From Isoptericola sp. BMS4 (lineage in GTDB: Bacteria > Actinomycetota > Actinomycetes > Actinomycetales > Cellulomonadaceae), in assembly GCF_011634835.1 (NCBI RefSeq), contig NZ_SIRP01000001.1, positions 2,459,679 to 2,523,678 on the forward strand: DNA of 64,000 nucleotides. The letters are read 5' to 3'. Positions 33,889-47,327 of the stretch are shown one piece after another (within the stretch, counting starts at the first letter, position 1; each line of letters opens with the position of its first letter). The notes beneath the pieces are model-generated. The model saw nothing but the letters and a program-made list of their open reading frames with translations, ran no database searches and was not told where the DNA came from. Both the position numbers and the translations under genes were made by a program.

Positions 33889-34781
33889 TCAGGCCCGCAG
33901 GGCTCCGGCGGCCTCGCGGGCGGCGGCCCGGGCGGCGGCCCGCAGCGCGTCCGCGTCGGGGCCGGCCCCGAGCACGCCGCGCGACGAGGAGGCGAGCACC
34001 CGGCGGCGCGCGTCGCCGAACACGGCCGCGAGCTCGGCCGGCCCCGCGCCCTGGGCGCCGACGCCGGGGGCGAGCAGCGGCCCGTTGACCGCGCCGAGGT
34101 CGGTGCCGGTGGCGCGCGCCGCGTCGCCGACCGTCGCGCCGACCACGAGCCCGACGGAGCCCATCGGGAGCCCTGCAGTCACCGCGCCGGCGTTGAGCCC
34201 GGCGGCCTGCGCCGCGACGCTCGCCGCCACGGCGCGCCCGTCGGCGCCGCGGGCGTGCTGCACCTCGTGCCCCTCGGGGTTGGAGGTGAGGCACAGCACG
34301 AAGATGCCGCGGCCCGTGCGCTCGGCGAGCTCCGCGGCCGGGGCCAGCGAGCCGAAGCCCAGGTAGGGAGACAGGGTCACCGCGTCGCCCGCCAGCGGCG
34401 AGCCGTCGGCGAGGAACGCGTCGGCGTACCCGGCCATCGTGGAGCCGATGTCGCCCCGCTTCGCGTCCACGATCGTCAGCGTGCCCGCGGCGCGCGCCGC
34501 CGCGACGACCTCCTCCAGCACGGCCACGCCCGCCGCGCCGTGCCGCTCGAAGAACGCGGCCTGCGGCTTGAGGGCCGCGACCCGGCCCGCCAGCGCGTCG
34601 ACGACGCGCAGGGACAGCTCCCGCACGCCGGCGACGTCGTCGGCGAGCCCCCAGGCCGCCAGCAGCGACGCGTGGGGGTCGATGCCCACGCACAGCGGGC
34701 CCGCGTCGTCCATCGCCGCCGCGAGCCGCGCCCCGAACGGGACGCGCGCGGTACCGTCCGGGGCGCCCGCCCGCGCCGCGG

Positions 34782-34785
<4 letters not shown>
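33889..34785 (-). CDS. pyrF: Orotidine 5'-phosphate decarboxylase (type 2)
   Basis: Last step of UMP synthesis. 298 residues: [30 protein letters not shown] and the catalytic loop [20 protein letters not shown] (Asp-Lys-Asp triad), in the arrangement of the long type-2 PyrF found in actinobacteria. GTG 34785 overlaps the carB stop by 4 bases (GTGA). Last gene of the pyr operon; the C-terminus is Ala-rich. Confidence 0.95.
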
Positions 34786-38191
<3,406 letters not shown>

Positions 38192-38192
<1 letters not shown>

Positions 38193-39478
38193 CAGTTCTC
38201 CTTACCGGTGGACCCGCCGGCCAGCGCGGCGAGGGCGCTGGACGGGACGGTCACGGGCGTGCGGGTGGTCATGAGCTCGACGAAGCGGTCGAACAGGTAG
38301 GCGCTGTCGTGCGGTCCGGCGGCGGCCTCGGGGTGGTACTGCACGGAGAACGCGGGGACGTCGAGGGCGGTGAGGCCCTCGACGACGCGGTCGTTGAGGC
38401 CGACGTGGGACACGATGACGCGGCCGTACCGGGCGTCGTCGGCGCGTTCGTCGTCGTACGGCGCGGTGCTGACGACGTCGACGGGGGCGTCGACGGCGAA
38501 GCCGTGGTTGTGCGCGGTGACCTCGACCTTGTCGGTGGTGCGGTCGAGCACGGGCTGGTTGATGCCGCGGTGCCCGTAGCCGAGCTTGTAGGTGCCGTAA
38601 CCGAGCGCGCGGCCGAGCAGCTGGTTGCCGAAGCAGATGCCGAAGAACGGGATGCCGCGGTCGAGGACGGCGCGCAGCAGGTCGATCTCGGGCTCGGCGC
38701 TGGACGGGTCGCCAGGGCCGTTGGAGAAGAACACGCCGACGGGCGAGCCGTCGTCGGGCAGCAGCGCGGTGACGTCGTCGATGGTGGCGGTGGCGGGCAC
38801 CACGTGCACCCGCACGCCGCGCTCGGCGAGCCGGACCGGGGTCATGGCCTTGATGCCCAGGTCGACGGCGACGACGGTCGCGACCGGGGCCCGGCCGGCG
38901 TGGTCGCCGGCGGGCTCGACGACGTAGGCCTCGGTGGTGGAGACCTCGGGCGCGAGGTTGGCGCCGGCCATCTCCGGGGACGCCTTGACCTCGTCGAGGA
39001 GCTCGGCCACGGGCCGCTCGCTGCCGTCGGCGCGCACGAGGGCGTCGCCGGAGAAGACGCCGGCGCGCATGACGCCGAGCTCGCGCAGGTGGCGGGTGAG
39101 CGCGCGGGTGTCGACGTCGCTGATGCCGACGACGCCCTGGGCGACGAGCTCGTCCTCCAGGGACCGGTCGGCGCGCCAGGAGGAGACGCGGCGGGCGGGG
39201 TCGCGCAGCACGTAGCCGGCCACCCAGACCCGGCCGGACTCGGGGTCCTCGTCGTTCACGCCGGTGTTGCCGACGTGCGGGGCCGTCATCACGACGATCT
39301 GCCGGTGGTACGACGGGTCGGTGAGGGTCTCCTGGTAGCCGGTCATGCCGGTGGAGAAGACGATCTCGCCGAACGTGGCGCCGCGGGCGCCGTAGGCGCG
39401 GCCGCGGGCGACGGTGCCGTCCTCGAGGACCAGGACGGCGCTCTGCGGGGCGGGCGGTGGGGTGGGGCTGGTGGTCAC
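38192..39478 (-). CDS. carA: Carbamoyl-phosphate synthase, small subunit (glutaminase)
   Basis: Class I glutamine amidotransferase that feeds ammonia to CarB. 428 residues: N-terminal CarA domain ([37 protein letters not shown]) and C-terminal amidotransferase with catalytic Cys in [17 protein letters not shown] and His-x-Glu in [14 protein letters not shown] 39478 overlaps the stop of the upstream membrane protein gene by 4 bases (GTGA). Confidence 0.96.
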
Positions 39479-40026
39479 GAGTCGTCCTTCTGCTGGGCGG
39501 CGGAGGTCATGAGGTGGCGCACGGCGTCGACCAGGCGGGACCGGTCGGTGGCGTACCGGGTGCGCAGCCCGGTGTCGAGCCGTGCGGCGGGCACGTCCGG
39601 GGCGTCGGGGTGGGGCTCGTCGTCCCAGGTGAGGACGACGAGGCCGTCGGCGCCGACGTACTTGCCGGCCATGCCGGGGGCGAGGCCGACGCCGTGCAGG
39701 GCGTGGGCGGGCACGAAGACGGTGCGGGTGCCGTGGCGCTCGATGAGCACGCCGGCGTCGTGCACCGAGACGGTGGCGGCGGCGCGGTCGCCGAGGGTGT
39801 GGGCGCCCACCCGGGCGAGCCAGTCGCCGGTCAGGGTGCTGCACACGTAGGTGGCGTCGAGCGGGGCCAGGCGCTCGGCACCGAGGTCGGACGGCGCACC
39901 GGGGGGCGGCGGCACCGTGGCGTCGCTGCGGCTCGCGAGCCGTCGCCGGCCCACGAGGACCGCCAGCAGCAGCACGACGCCGAGCACCACCCAGATGCCG
40001 ACGGCGACGGGCAGGGGCAGGTTCAC
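39475..40026 (-). CDS. Membrane-anchored PH-like protein of the pyr operon (Rv1382-like position)
   Basis: 183 residues. One N-terminal membrane helix (about 4-24, [20 protein letters not shown]), a Pro-rich linker and a soluble beta-rich domain (about 50-175) with [20 protein letters not shown] and the typical strand [21 protein letters not shown]. tuberculosis has a membrane/export protein of unknown function (Rv1382) at exactly this place between pyrC and carA. GTGA overlaps on both sides (40023-40026 and 39475-39478) bind its expression to the enzymes. Function unknown. Confidence 0.82.
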   Translation of the reverse strand: MNLPLPVAVGIWVVLGVVLLLAVLVGRRRLASRSDATVPPPPGAPSDLGAERLAPLDATYVCSTLTGDWLARVGAHTLGDRAAATVSVHDAGVLIERHGTRTVFVPAHALHGVGLAPGMAGKYVGADGLVVLTWDDEPHPDAPDVPAARLDTGLRTRYATDRSRLVDAVRHLMTSAAQQKDDS

Positions 40027-41353
40027 CGGGCACCTCCGGCGGCGGCGTCGGCGCTGCCGGTGGGGGCGCCGTCGAGCACGGTCGCCCGCCCCCGCAGGAA
40101 CGTGGCGACGACCCGCCCGGGCAGCTCGTGCCCCCGGAAGGGCGTGTTGCCGCTGGTCGTGGCCTGCGCGGCGCCGTCGACCACCCGGGTGGCCGACGGG
40201 TCGACGAGGGCGAGGTTCGCGGGCTCGCCGGCCGCGACGGGGCGACCCTGCGTGTCGTCGATGCGCCCGATGCGGGCCGGGGTCGTCGACAGGACGCGCG
40301 CGACGTCGGCCCAGTCGAGGCGACCGGTGTCGACCATGGTCTGCTGCACGACGCTCAGCGCCGTCTCCAGCCCCGTCATCCCGAACGCGGCGGCGCCCCA
40401 CTCGCAGTCCTTGTCCTCGCGGGTGTGCGGGGCGTGGTCGGTGGCCACGATGTCGATGGTGCCGTCGGCGAGACCCTCGCGGACCGCCTCGACGTCCTTC
40501 GCGGTGCGCAGCGGCGGGTTGACCTTGTAGGTGGGGTCGTAGGTGCGGGCCAGCTCGTCGGTGAGGATCAGGTGGTGCGGGGTGACCTCGGCCGTGACGT
40601 CGATGCCGCGGGACTTGGCCCAGCGCACGATCTCGACCGACCCGGCGGTCGACAGGTGGCACACGTGCAGGCGCGAGCCGACGTGCTCGGCGAGCAGCAC
40701 GTCGCGGGCGATGATCGCCTCCTCGGCGACGGCGGGCCACCCGGCGAGGCCGACCTCCGCCGACACGACGCCCTCGTTCATCTGCGCGCCCTCGGTGAGC
40801 CGCGGCTCCTGGGCGTGCTGGGCGACGACGCCGTCGAACGCCTTGACGTACTCCAGGGCACGGCGCATGAGGATCGGGTCGTGCACGCACTTGCCGTCGT
40901 CGGAGAACACGCGCACGCGGGCCGCGGAGTCGGCCATCGCGCCGAGCTCGGCCAGGCGCTCGCCGTCCAGGCCCACGGTGACGGCGCCGACGGGGTGGAC
41001 GTCCGCCCAGCCCGCCTGCGTACCGAGGCGCCAGACCTGCTCCACGACGCCCGCGGTGTCGGCCACCGGGGAGGTGTTCGCCATGGCGTGCACCGCGGTG
41101 AACCCGCCCACGGCGGCCGCGCGCGTACCGCTCGCCACGGTCTCGGCGTCCTCGCGCCCGGGCTCGCGCAGGTGCGTGTGCAGATCCACCAGGCCGGGCA
41201 GCAGCACGTGACCGGCGGCCTCGATCTCGACGGCGCCGGCGGGGACGGCGGCCGTGCCCGGGGCGGCGATCTCGGCGATGACGCCGTCCGCCAGGACGAC
41301 GTCGGCGGGCTCGCCGCCGAGCGGTCGGGCGCCCCGCAGGACGTAGGTGGTGC

Positions 41354-41357
<4 letters not shown>
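40023..41357 (-). CDS. pyrC: Dihydroorotase (class I)
   Basis: Cyclises carbamoyl-aspartate to dihydroorotate. 444 residues with zinc-ligand motif [35 protein letters not shown], and the catalytic Asp in [20 protein letters not shown]. The start is TTG 41357 ([12 protein letters not shown] follows), overlapping the pyrB stop as TTGA, with AAGGGA upstream. Class I size fits. Confidence 0.95.
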
Positions 41358-43071
<1,714 letters not shown>

Positions 43072-43196
43072 TTAAAGGGTGTCACTTCGCCGCCCGTCCC
43101 CCAGGACGGGCTGGGCCCAGCGTAGCGCCGGCACCGGCCGGGCTCGCCCCGATGACCACGATCCGGGCGCGACGTCCGTCACACCCCCGCGGCGCA

Positions 43197-43240
43197 GCAC
43201 GACGGCGGCGGGAACCCGATGGTCCCCGCCGCCGTCGTGC
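43197..43240. terminator. Terminator downstream of nusB
   Basis: Perfect 16-bp arms (43197-43212, GCACGACGGCGGCGGG; 43225-43240) with a 12-base loop, 42 bp after the nusB stop on the minus strand. It separates efp-nusB from the pyr operon leader. Confidence 0.7.
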
Positions 43241-43281
43241 GTCGTGCCGGTCCCGGCCCGATGGGTACCGGCCGCAGCAGG

Positions 43282-43698
43282 TCAGGTCAGCAGCGTCGGC
43301 TTGATCTCCACCAGCCGGCCGAGCAGCCCGTTGACGAAGCCCGGCGACTCGTCCGTCGACAGCCCACGGGCCAGGTCGACCGCCTCGTCCACGGCCACGG
43401 CGTCCGGCACCTCGTCGTTGAAGAGCAGCTCCCAGGCGCCGATCCGCAGCACGGCACGGTCGACGGCCGGCATGCGGTCCACCGTCCAGCCCCGCGAGTA
43501 CGTGGCCAGCAGCTCGTCGATCCGCTCGCGGTGCGCGACCACGCCCTCGACGAGGTCGGCCGCGTACTGCGGCACCGCCGCCTCCGTGTGCGGCTCGATC
43601 ACGCGGTCGGCCAGCAGCACCTGCGGGTCGACGCCGCGCTGCTCGGCCTCGAAGAGGATGTCGACGGCCCGCTTGCGGGCCTTGGTGCGTGCGCCCAT
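43282..43698 (-). CDS. nusB: Transcription antitermination factor NusB
   Basis: 138 residues, all helical, starting MGARTKARKRAVDILFEAEQ and containing YSRGWTVDRMPAVDRAVLRI and VPDAVAVDEAVDLARGLSTD. NusB with NusE (S10) binds boxA in rRNA leaders and prevents premature termination. Follows efp with a 16-bp gap on the same strand, as in other actinobacteria. Confidence 0.95.
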   Translation of the reverse strand: MGARTKARKRAVDILFEAEQRGVDPQVLLADRVIEPHTEAAVPQYAADLVEGVVAHRERIDELLATYSRGWTVDRMPAVDRAVLRIGAWELLFNDEVPDAVAVDEAVDLARGLSTDESPGFVNGLLGRLVEIKPTLLT

Positions 43699-43714
43699 GG
43701 CTGTGCTCGGTCCC

Positions 43715-44278
43715 TCAGTCGTTCACGCGGCCGAGGTACGACCGGTCGCGGGTGTCGACCTTGACCTTGGTGCCCTGCTCGAGGAACAGCGGGACCTGGA
43801 TCTCGGCACCCGTCTCGAGGGTCGCGGGCTTGGTGCCGCCCGTGGAGCGGTCGCCCTGCAGGCCCGGCTCGGTGTAGGTGATCTCCAGGACCACCGACGA
43901 CGGCAGCTCGACGTACAGCGGCGTGCCCTCGTTGGAGGCCACGAGGATGCTCATGCCCTCGAGCATGAAGTCCTTCGCGTCGCCGACCGTCTCGGGGGTC
44001 ACCGTGATCTGGTCGTAGGTGTCCGTGTCCATGAAGACGTAGTCCGTGCCGTCCATGTACAGGTACTGGAAGTCGCGGCGGTCCACGTTCGCGGTCTCCA
44101 CCTTGACGCCCGCGTTGAACGTCTTGTCGACCACCTTGCCGGACAGGACGTTCTTCATCTTGGTGCGGACGAACGCGCCACCCTTGCCCGGCTTGACGTG
44201 CTGGAACTCGATGATCGTCCAGAGCTGACCGTCGATACGGAGCACGGTGCCGTTCTTGATGTCGTTGGAGGTAGCCAC
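43715..44278 (-). CDS. efp: Elongation factor P
   Basis: 187 residues, three beta-barrel domains: KOW-like N-domain ([20 protein letters not shown], with the loop [14 protein letters not shown] carrying the modifiable Lys at its tip), OB domain (about 65-125), and C-domain ending [20 protein letters not shown]. It rescues ribosomes stalled at proline stretches. GTG 44278 follows CAGGAAAC. Probably the first gene of efp-nusB. Confidence 0.96.
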   Translation of the reverse strand: MATSNDIKNGTVLRIDGQLWTIIEFQHVKPGKGGAFVRTKMKNVLSGKVVDKTFNAGVKVETANVDRRDFQYLYMDGTDYVFMDTDTYDQITVTPETVGDAKDFMLEGMSILVASNEGTPLYVELPSSVVLEITYTEPGLQGDRSTGGTKPATLETGAEIQVPLFLEQGTKVKVDTRDRSYLGRVND

Positions 44279-44387
44279 GTTTCCTGTTCGTCCTCAGTTC
44301 GGGTTCGGGTGGGTCGGGCTCGGAGGGGTCGGCGCGGGTGCCGGAGCACGGACGTCGACGATCCACGGCCGCGAAAGAGCCCGCGCC

Positions 44388-44393
44388 AGTCTA
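44388..44393 (-). promoter_or_regulatory. Candidate -10 box for efp-nusB
   Basis: Minus-strand TAGACT, overlapping the TAG stop of the upstream SatD-like gene. It would give an efp leader of about 100 bases. No clear -35. Confidence 0.35.
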
Positions 44394-45143
44394 CAGCCCG
44401 CCCCCGGCCTCCCCGTCGGCCGGCTCGGGCCCGACCGAGCCCGTCACCGCGCCGCCCGCGGCGCCGGCGCGCAGCAGCCGCGCCGCCAGCGGGCGCACCG
44501 CCCGGTCCTCGGCCCACAGCGCGGTGCGCAACCGCTGGCTGACGGCCTGCTCGCTCACGCCGAGGGCGCCCGCGGCCGACCGCTGCGGGGCACCGTCGTC
44601 CGGCCGGGCCGCGACCGCGTCGACCGCCTCCCAGCCGGAGGCCGACCGGCGGGACAGCACCGCGCCGAGCAGCCGCAGCAGCGCCTGCGCGTCGCCGGCC
44701 ACGGTGCCGTAGGGCTCAGCAGGCTCGCCCTCGACGACGACGGGCGCGGCGAGGCCGCGGCCCTGCGCCCGGCGAAGTGCGCCGCGGGCCCGCGTGAAGG
44801 CCGGTCCGGTGCCGGCCCTGGCGTGGTCCGGCAGCGGCAGGTCGACGGCGCCGAGCCCGATCCCCACGGCCCACGCGTCGGCCCGCAGCAGGTCGAGCGT
44901 GAGGTCCACCGCGAGGCGCGCGCCGTCCTCGTCCGGGGCGAGCACGCCCTGGATCTCCGCGCCGACGGCACGTTCGAAGCCGACGACCAGGCCGGGGCGC
45001 GGGGCGCCGCCCACGACGCCGGGGTCTTCGCGCGGGGCGTCGTCGAGGTCGGTGACCTCGCCGGGCCCGGCCAGGCGCCGGAGCGTGCCGGGAACGAGGT
45101 CGGCCCCGCCGGACGAACGTGCGGCCGCTGCCATGACGATCAT
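44391..45143 (-). CDS. SatD-like protein with C-terminal helix-turn-helix
   Basis: 250 residues. The N-terminal part (about 40-150, with FERAVGAEIQGVLAPDEDGA, AVGIGLGAVDLPLPDHARAG and the arginine-rich ARGALRRAQGRGL) resembles the SatD family, whose members recall cyclase-like folds. The C-terminal part (about 150-225) has a helix-turn-helix, SAAGALGVSEQAVSQRLRTA, like that of sigma factors. Function unknown; SatD was named from a Streptococcus acid-response operon. The ATG at 45143 lies 6 bases after a TAGCCT -10 box. The family call is tentative. Confidence 0.6.
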   Translation of the reverse strand: MIVMAAAARSSGGADLVPGTLRRLAGPGEVTDLDDAPREDPGVVGGAPRPGLVVGFERAVGAEIQGVLAPDEDGARLAVDLTLDLLRADAWAVGIGLGAVDLPLPDHARAGTGPAFTRARGALRRAQGRGLAAPVVVEGEPAEPYGTVAGDAQALLRLLGAVLSRRSASGWEAVDAVAARPDDGAPQRSAAGALGVSEQAVSQRLRTALWAEDRAVRPLAARLLRAGAAGGAVTGSVGPEPADGEAGGGL

Positions 45144-45149
45144 TTCTCA

Positions 45150-45155
45150 AGGCTA
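45150..45155 (-). promoter_or_regulatory. -10 box of a leaderless promoter (SatD-like gene)
   Basis: Minus-strand TAGCCT, 6 bases (TGAGAA), ATG 45143. Confidence 0.45.
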
Positions 45156-45227
45156 GCGCCTTGATCGATCCATCCCGGTATCCCGCCCTTGATCGTCACC
45201 GCTCCAGGATCGCTGGCGGACCACGGT

Positions 45228-45674
45228 CTAGCCCCTGAGCTTGTGCGCCACGGCCTCCAGGGCCAGCCGGTACGAGTCGAACCCGAAGCCCGCGACCGTG
45301 CCGGTCGCGATCCCCGCGACCACCGAGTAGTGCCGGAACGACTCGCGCGCCGCCGGGTTCGACAGGTGCACCTCCACCAGCAGCAGCCCGGACGTCGTCA
45401 CATGGGCCGCGGCGTCGCGCAGCGCGTAGCTGTAGTGGGTGAAGGCCGCCGGGTTCAGCACCACGTGGGCGCGGGCGTCGGTGGCCTCGTGCAGCCAGCC
45501 GACCAGGGTCGACTCGTCGTCCGTCTGCCGCACGTCGACGGACAGCCCGAGCGCGTCGCCCCAGGCGGCCGCCTCCCGCTCGAGGTCGACCATGGACGCG
45601 TGCCCGTAGATCTCCGGCTCGCGCACGCCGAGCCGGCCGAGGTTGGGGCCGTTGAGGATGAGCACCTGAGTCAT
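45228..45674 (-). CDS. aroQ: 3-dehydroquinate dehydratase, type II
   Basis: Third step of the shikimate pathway, dehydrating 3-dehydroquinate. 148 residues: VLILNGPNLGRLGVREPEIY (catalytic Tyr in the lid), LNPAAFTHYSYALRDAA, and EVHLSNPAARESFRHYSVVA (His, Arg). A typical dodecameric type II enzyme. ATG 45674 is 7 bases after TACGCT. In M. tuberculosis it follows aroB directly; here 9.6 kb separate the two. Confidence 0.95.
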   Translation of the reverse strand: MTQVLILNGPNLGRLGVREPEIYGHASMVDLEREAAAWGDALGLSVDVRQTDDESTLVGWLHEATDARAHVVLNPAAFTHYSYALRDAAAHVTTSGLLLVEVHLSNPAARESFRHYSVVAGIATGTVAGFGFDSYRLALEAVAHKLRG

Positions 45675-45681
45675 GGCCCCG

Positions 45682-45687
45682 AGCGTA
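45682..45687 (-). promoter_or_regulatory. -10 box of a leaderless aroQ promoter
   Basis: Minus-strand TACGCT, 7 bases (CGGGGCC), ATG 45674. Confidence 0.5.
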
Positions 45688-45695
45688 CGGTCACC

Positions 45696-46181
45696 TCACT
45701 CCCCCGGGCCGTCGTCGACCAGCAGGCGGCGCGGGCCGGGCCCCTCGGCGCCGAGGGCGTCGTCGGGGTTCGTCAGCCGGCACCGGCGCAGCGACAGGCA
45801 GCCGCAGCCGATGCAGTCGGTGAGGTGGTCACGCAGGCGCTGCATCTGCTCGATCCGTGCGTCCAGGTCCTCGCGCCACGCCGCCGAGAGGGCGTACCAG
45901 TCGCGCGCGGTCGGGGTGCGGTCGTCCGGCAGGGACGCCAGTGCCTCGCGGATGGCGGCGAGCGGGATCCCGACGCGCTGCGAGACCCGGATGAACGCCA
46001 CGCGACGCAGCACGTCGCGGCGGTAGCGCCGCTGGTTGCCGGACGTGCGCCGGCTCGTCAGCAGGCCCTCGCGCTCGTAGAAGTGCAGGGCGGAGACCGC
46101 GACGCCGCTGCGGGCGGCCACCTCCCCCACCGTCAGCTCGTCGTGGTCGCCCGCCACGGGGCCCGGCGTCGGTGCCACCAC
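45696..46181 (-). CDS. soxR: SoxR-type redox-sensing MerR-family regulator
   Basis: 161 residues from GTG 46181, which has AGGAGGG upstream. MerR helix-turn-helix [20 protein letters not shown] and [20 protein letters not shown], a dimerisation helix, and the [2Fe-2S] cluster motif [12 protein letters not shown] (C-x2-C-x-C-x5-C). The iron-sulphur cluster is oxidised by redox-cycling compounds, which turns on target promoters. A longer reading from TTG 46223 would start inside the operator and is rejected. Divergent from a quinone reductase-efflux operon. Confidence 0.93.
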   Translation of the reverse strand: MVAPTPGPVAGDHDELTVGEVAARSGVAVSALHFYEREGLLTSRRTSGNQRRYRRDVLRRVAFIRVSQRVGIPLAAIREALASLPDDRTPTARDWYALSAAWREDLDARIEQMQRLRDHLTDCIGCGCLSLRRCRLTNPDDALGAEGPGPRRLLVDDGPGE

Positions 46182-46213
46182 CGGCGCTCCCTCCTGCCCG
46201 CCGCACGGGCCGC

Positions 46214-46244
46214 TTGACCTCAACCTCGGTTGAGGTCACACCCT
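46214..46244 (+). promoter_or_regulatory. SoxR box within a 19-bp promoter spacer
   Basis: CCTCAA-N6-TTGAGG (46218-46235) matches the canonical SoxR box, extended to GACCTCAACC/GGTTGAGGTC. It lies between -35 TTGACC (46214-46219) and -10-like CACCCT (46239-46244), a spacer of 19 bases as in MerR/SoxR-activated promoters. The -10 ends 6 bases before ATG 46251. Confidence 0.85.
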
Positions 46245-46250
46245 ACCGGC

Positions 46251-47327
46251 ATGGACGCCATCCGACTGCACGCCTTCGGCCCTCCCGAGAACCTCGTCGT
46301 CGAGCAGGTCCCCGACCCCGAGCCCGGCCCCGGGCAGGTGCTCGTCGCCGCGAGCGCCCACGGCGTCCACCTGCTCGACGCCTCGCTGCGCCGGGGCCAG
46401 GACGACGGCCCGCTCCCCCTGCCGACCCTGCCCGCCGTGCCCGGCCGGGAGGTCGCCGGCACGGTGGCCGCGGTGGGGCCGGGCGTCGACGTCGCCTGGG
46501 TGGGCCGCCGAGTGGTCGCCCACCTGGGCCGCACGGCCTCGGGCGGCGGCTACGCCCGGCTCGCCGCGGTCGACGTGGAGGCCCTGCATCCCGTCCCCGA
46601 GGCGCTCGCCCTCGCCGACGCGGTCGCGATGGTCGGCACGGGACGCACGGCCGTGCTGGTGCTGCGGGCGGCCGCCGTCACGCGGCAGGACGTGGTGGTG
46701 GTCACCGCGGCGGCGGGCGGCCTCGGCTCGTTGCTCGTCCAGGCGGCGCTCGAGCAGGGGGCGAGGGTGGTCGCCCTGGTCGGCTCGCGGGGGAAGGTGC
46801 GCGCGGTGCGCTCGCTGGTGCCGGACGCGGGCGAGCGGGTCGCGGCCGTCGAGACCTCGGGCCCCGGGTGGCAGGACGCGGCGCGTGCGGCCGTGCGGCG
46901 GCTCGCCGCCGGGCGGGACCGGCGGCCCGGGCCGGACGGGCACGACGGCGGCCGCGACGCGGACACCGACGGGCCGGGCGCCACGCTGGTCCTCGACGGG
47001 GTGGGCGGCGACGTCGGGACCGCGGCCGCCGAGCTGCTCGGCACCGGCGGCAGGCTCGTGGTCCACGGCTGGGCGGCGGGCGCCCCGAACCGGGTCGCGG
47101 CGGCCGCCGACGGGGACCGCGCGCCGGGAGGCGTGCGGGTGGTGCCCGTCGTCGGTCCCGGCTCCGCGGCGCCCGCGGACCTGCGCCCCCTGCAGGCCGA
47201 GGCGCTGGAGCGGGCGGCGTCCGGGCGGTGGCGCGTGCTGACGTACCGCGTGCCGTTCGCGGCCGCGGCGCGGGCGCACCGGGACCTCGAGAAGCGGCGC
47301 ACGACCGGCAAGGTCGTGCTGGTGTGA
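46251..47327 (+). CDS. Quinone oxidoreductase-like MDR protein
   Basis: 358 residues. GroES-like domain (MDAIRLHAFGPPENLVVEQV) and Rossmann domain with NADPH loop VVVTAAAGGLGSLLVQAALE. No zinc-ligand cysteines, so the QOR (quinone reductase) branch of the medium-chain dehydrogenases. An Asp/Gly-rich insertion (RDRRPGPDGHDGGRDADTDG) separates strands in the middle. It likely reduces quinone-type compounds. The ATG has no ribosome site and starts 6 bases after the SoxR-controlled -10. Overlaps the next gene by GTGA. Confidence 0.85.
   Translation: MDAIRLHAFGPPENLVVEQVPDPEPGPGQVLVAASAHGVHLLDASLRRGQDDGPLPLPTLPAVPGREVAGTVAAVGPGVDVAWVGRRVVAHLGRTASGGGYARLAAVDVEALHPVPEALALADAVAMVGTGRTAVLVLRAAAVTRQDVVVVTAAAGGLGSLLVQAALEQGARVVALVGSRGKVRAVRSLVPDAGERVAAVETSGPGWQDAARAAVRRLAAGRDRRPGPDGHDGGRDADTDGPGATLVLDGVGGDVGTAAAELLGTGGRLVVHGWAAGAPNRVAAAADGDRAPGGVRVVPVVGPGSAAPADLRPLQAEALERAASGRWRVLTYRVPFAAAARAHRDLEKRRTTGKVVLV

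Noticed and set aside
46182-46223. Extended soxR start at TTG 46223
   Set aside because: It would begin inside the SoxR box and lacks a ribosome site; GTG 46181 has AGGAGGG upstream.
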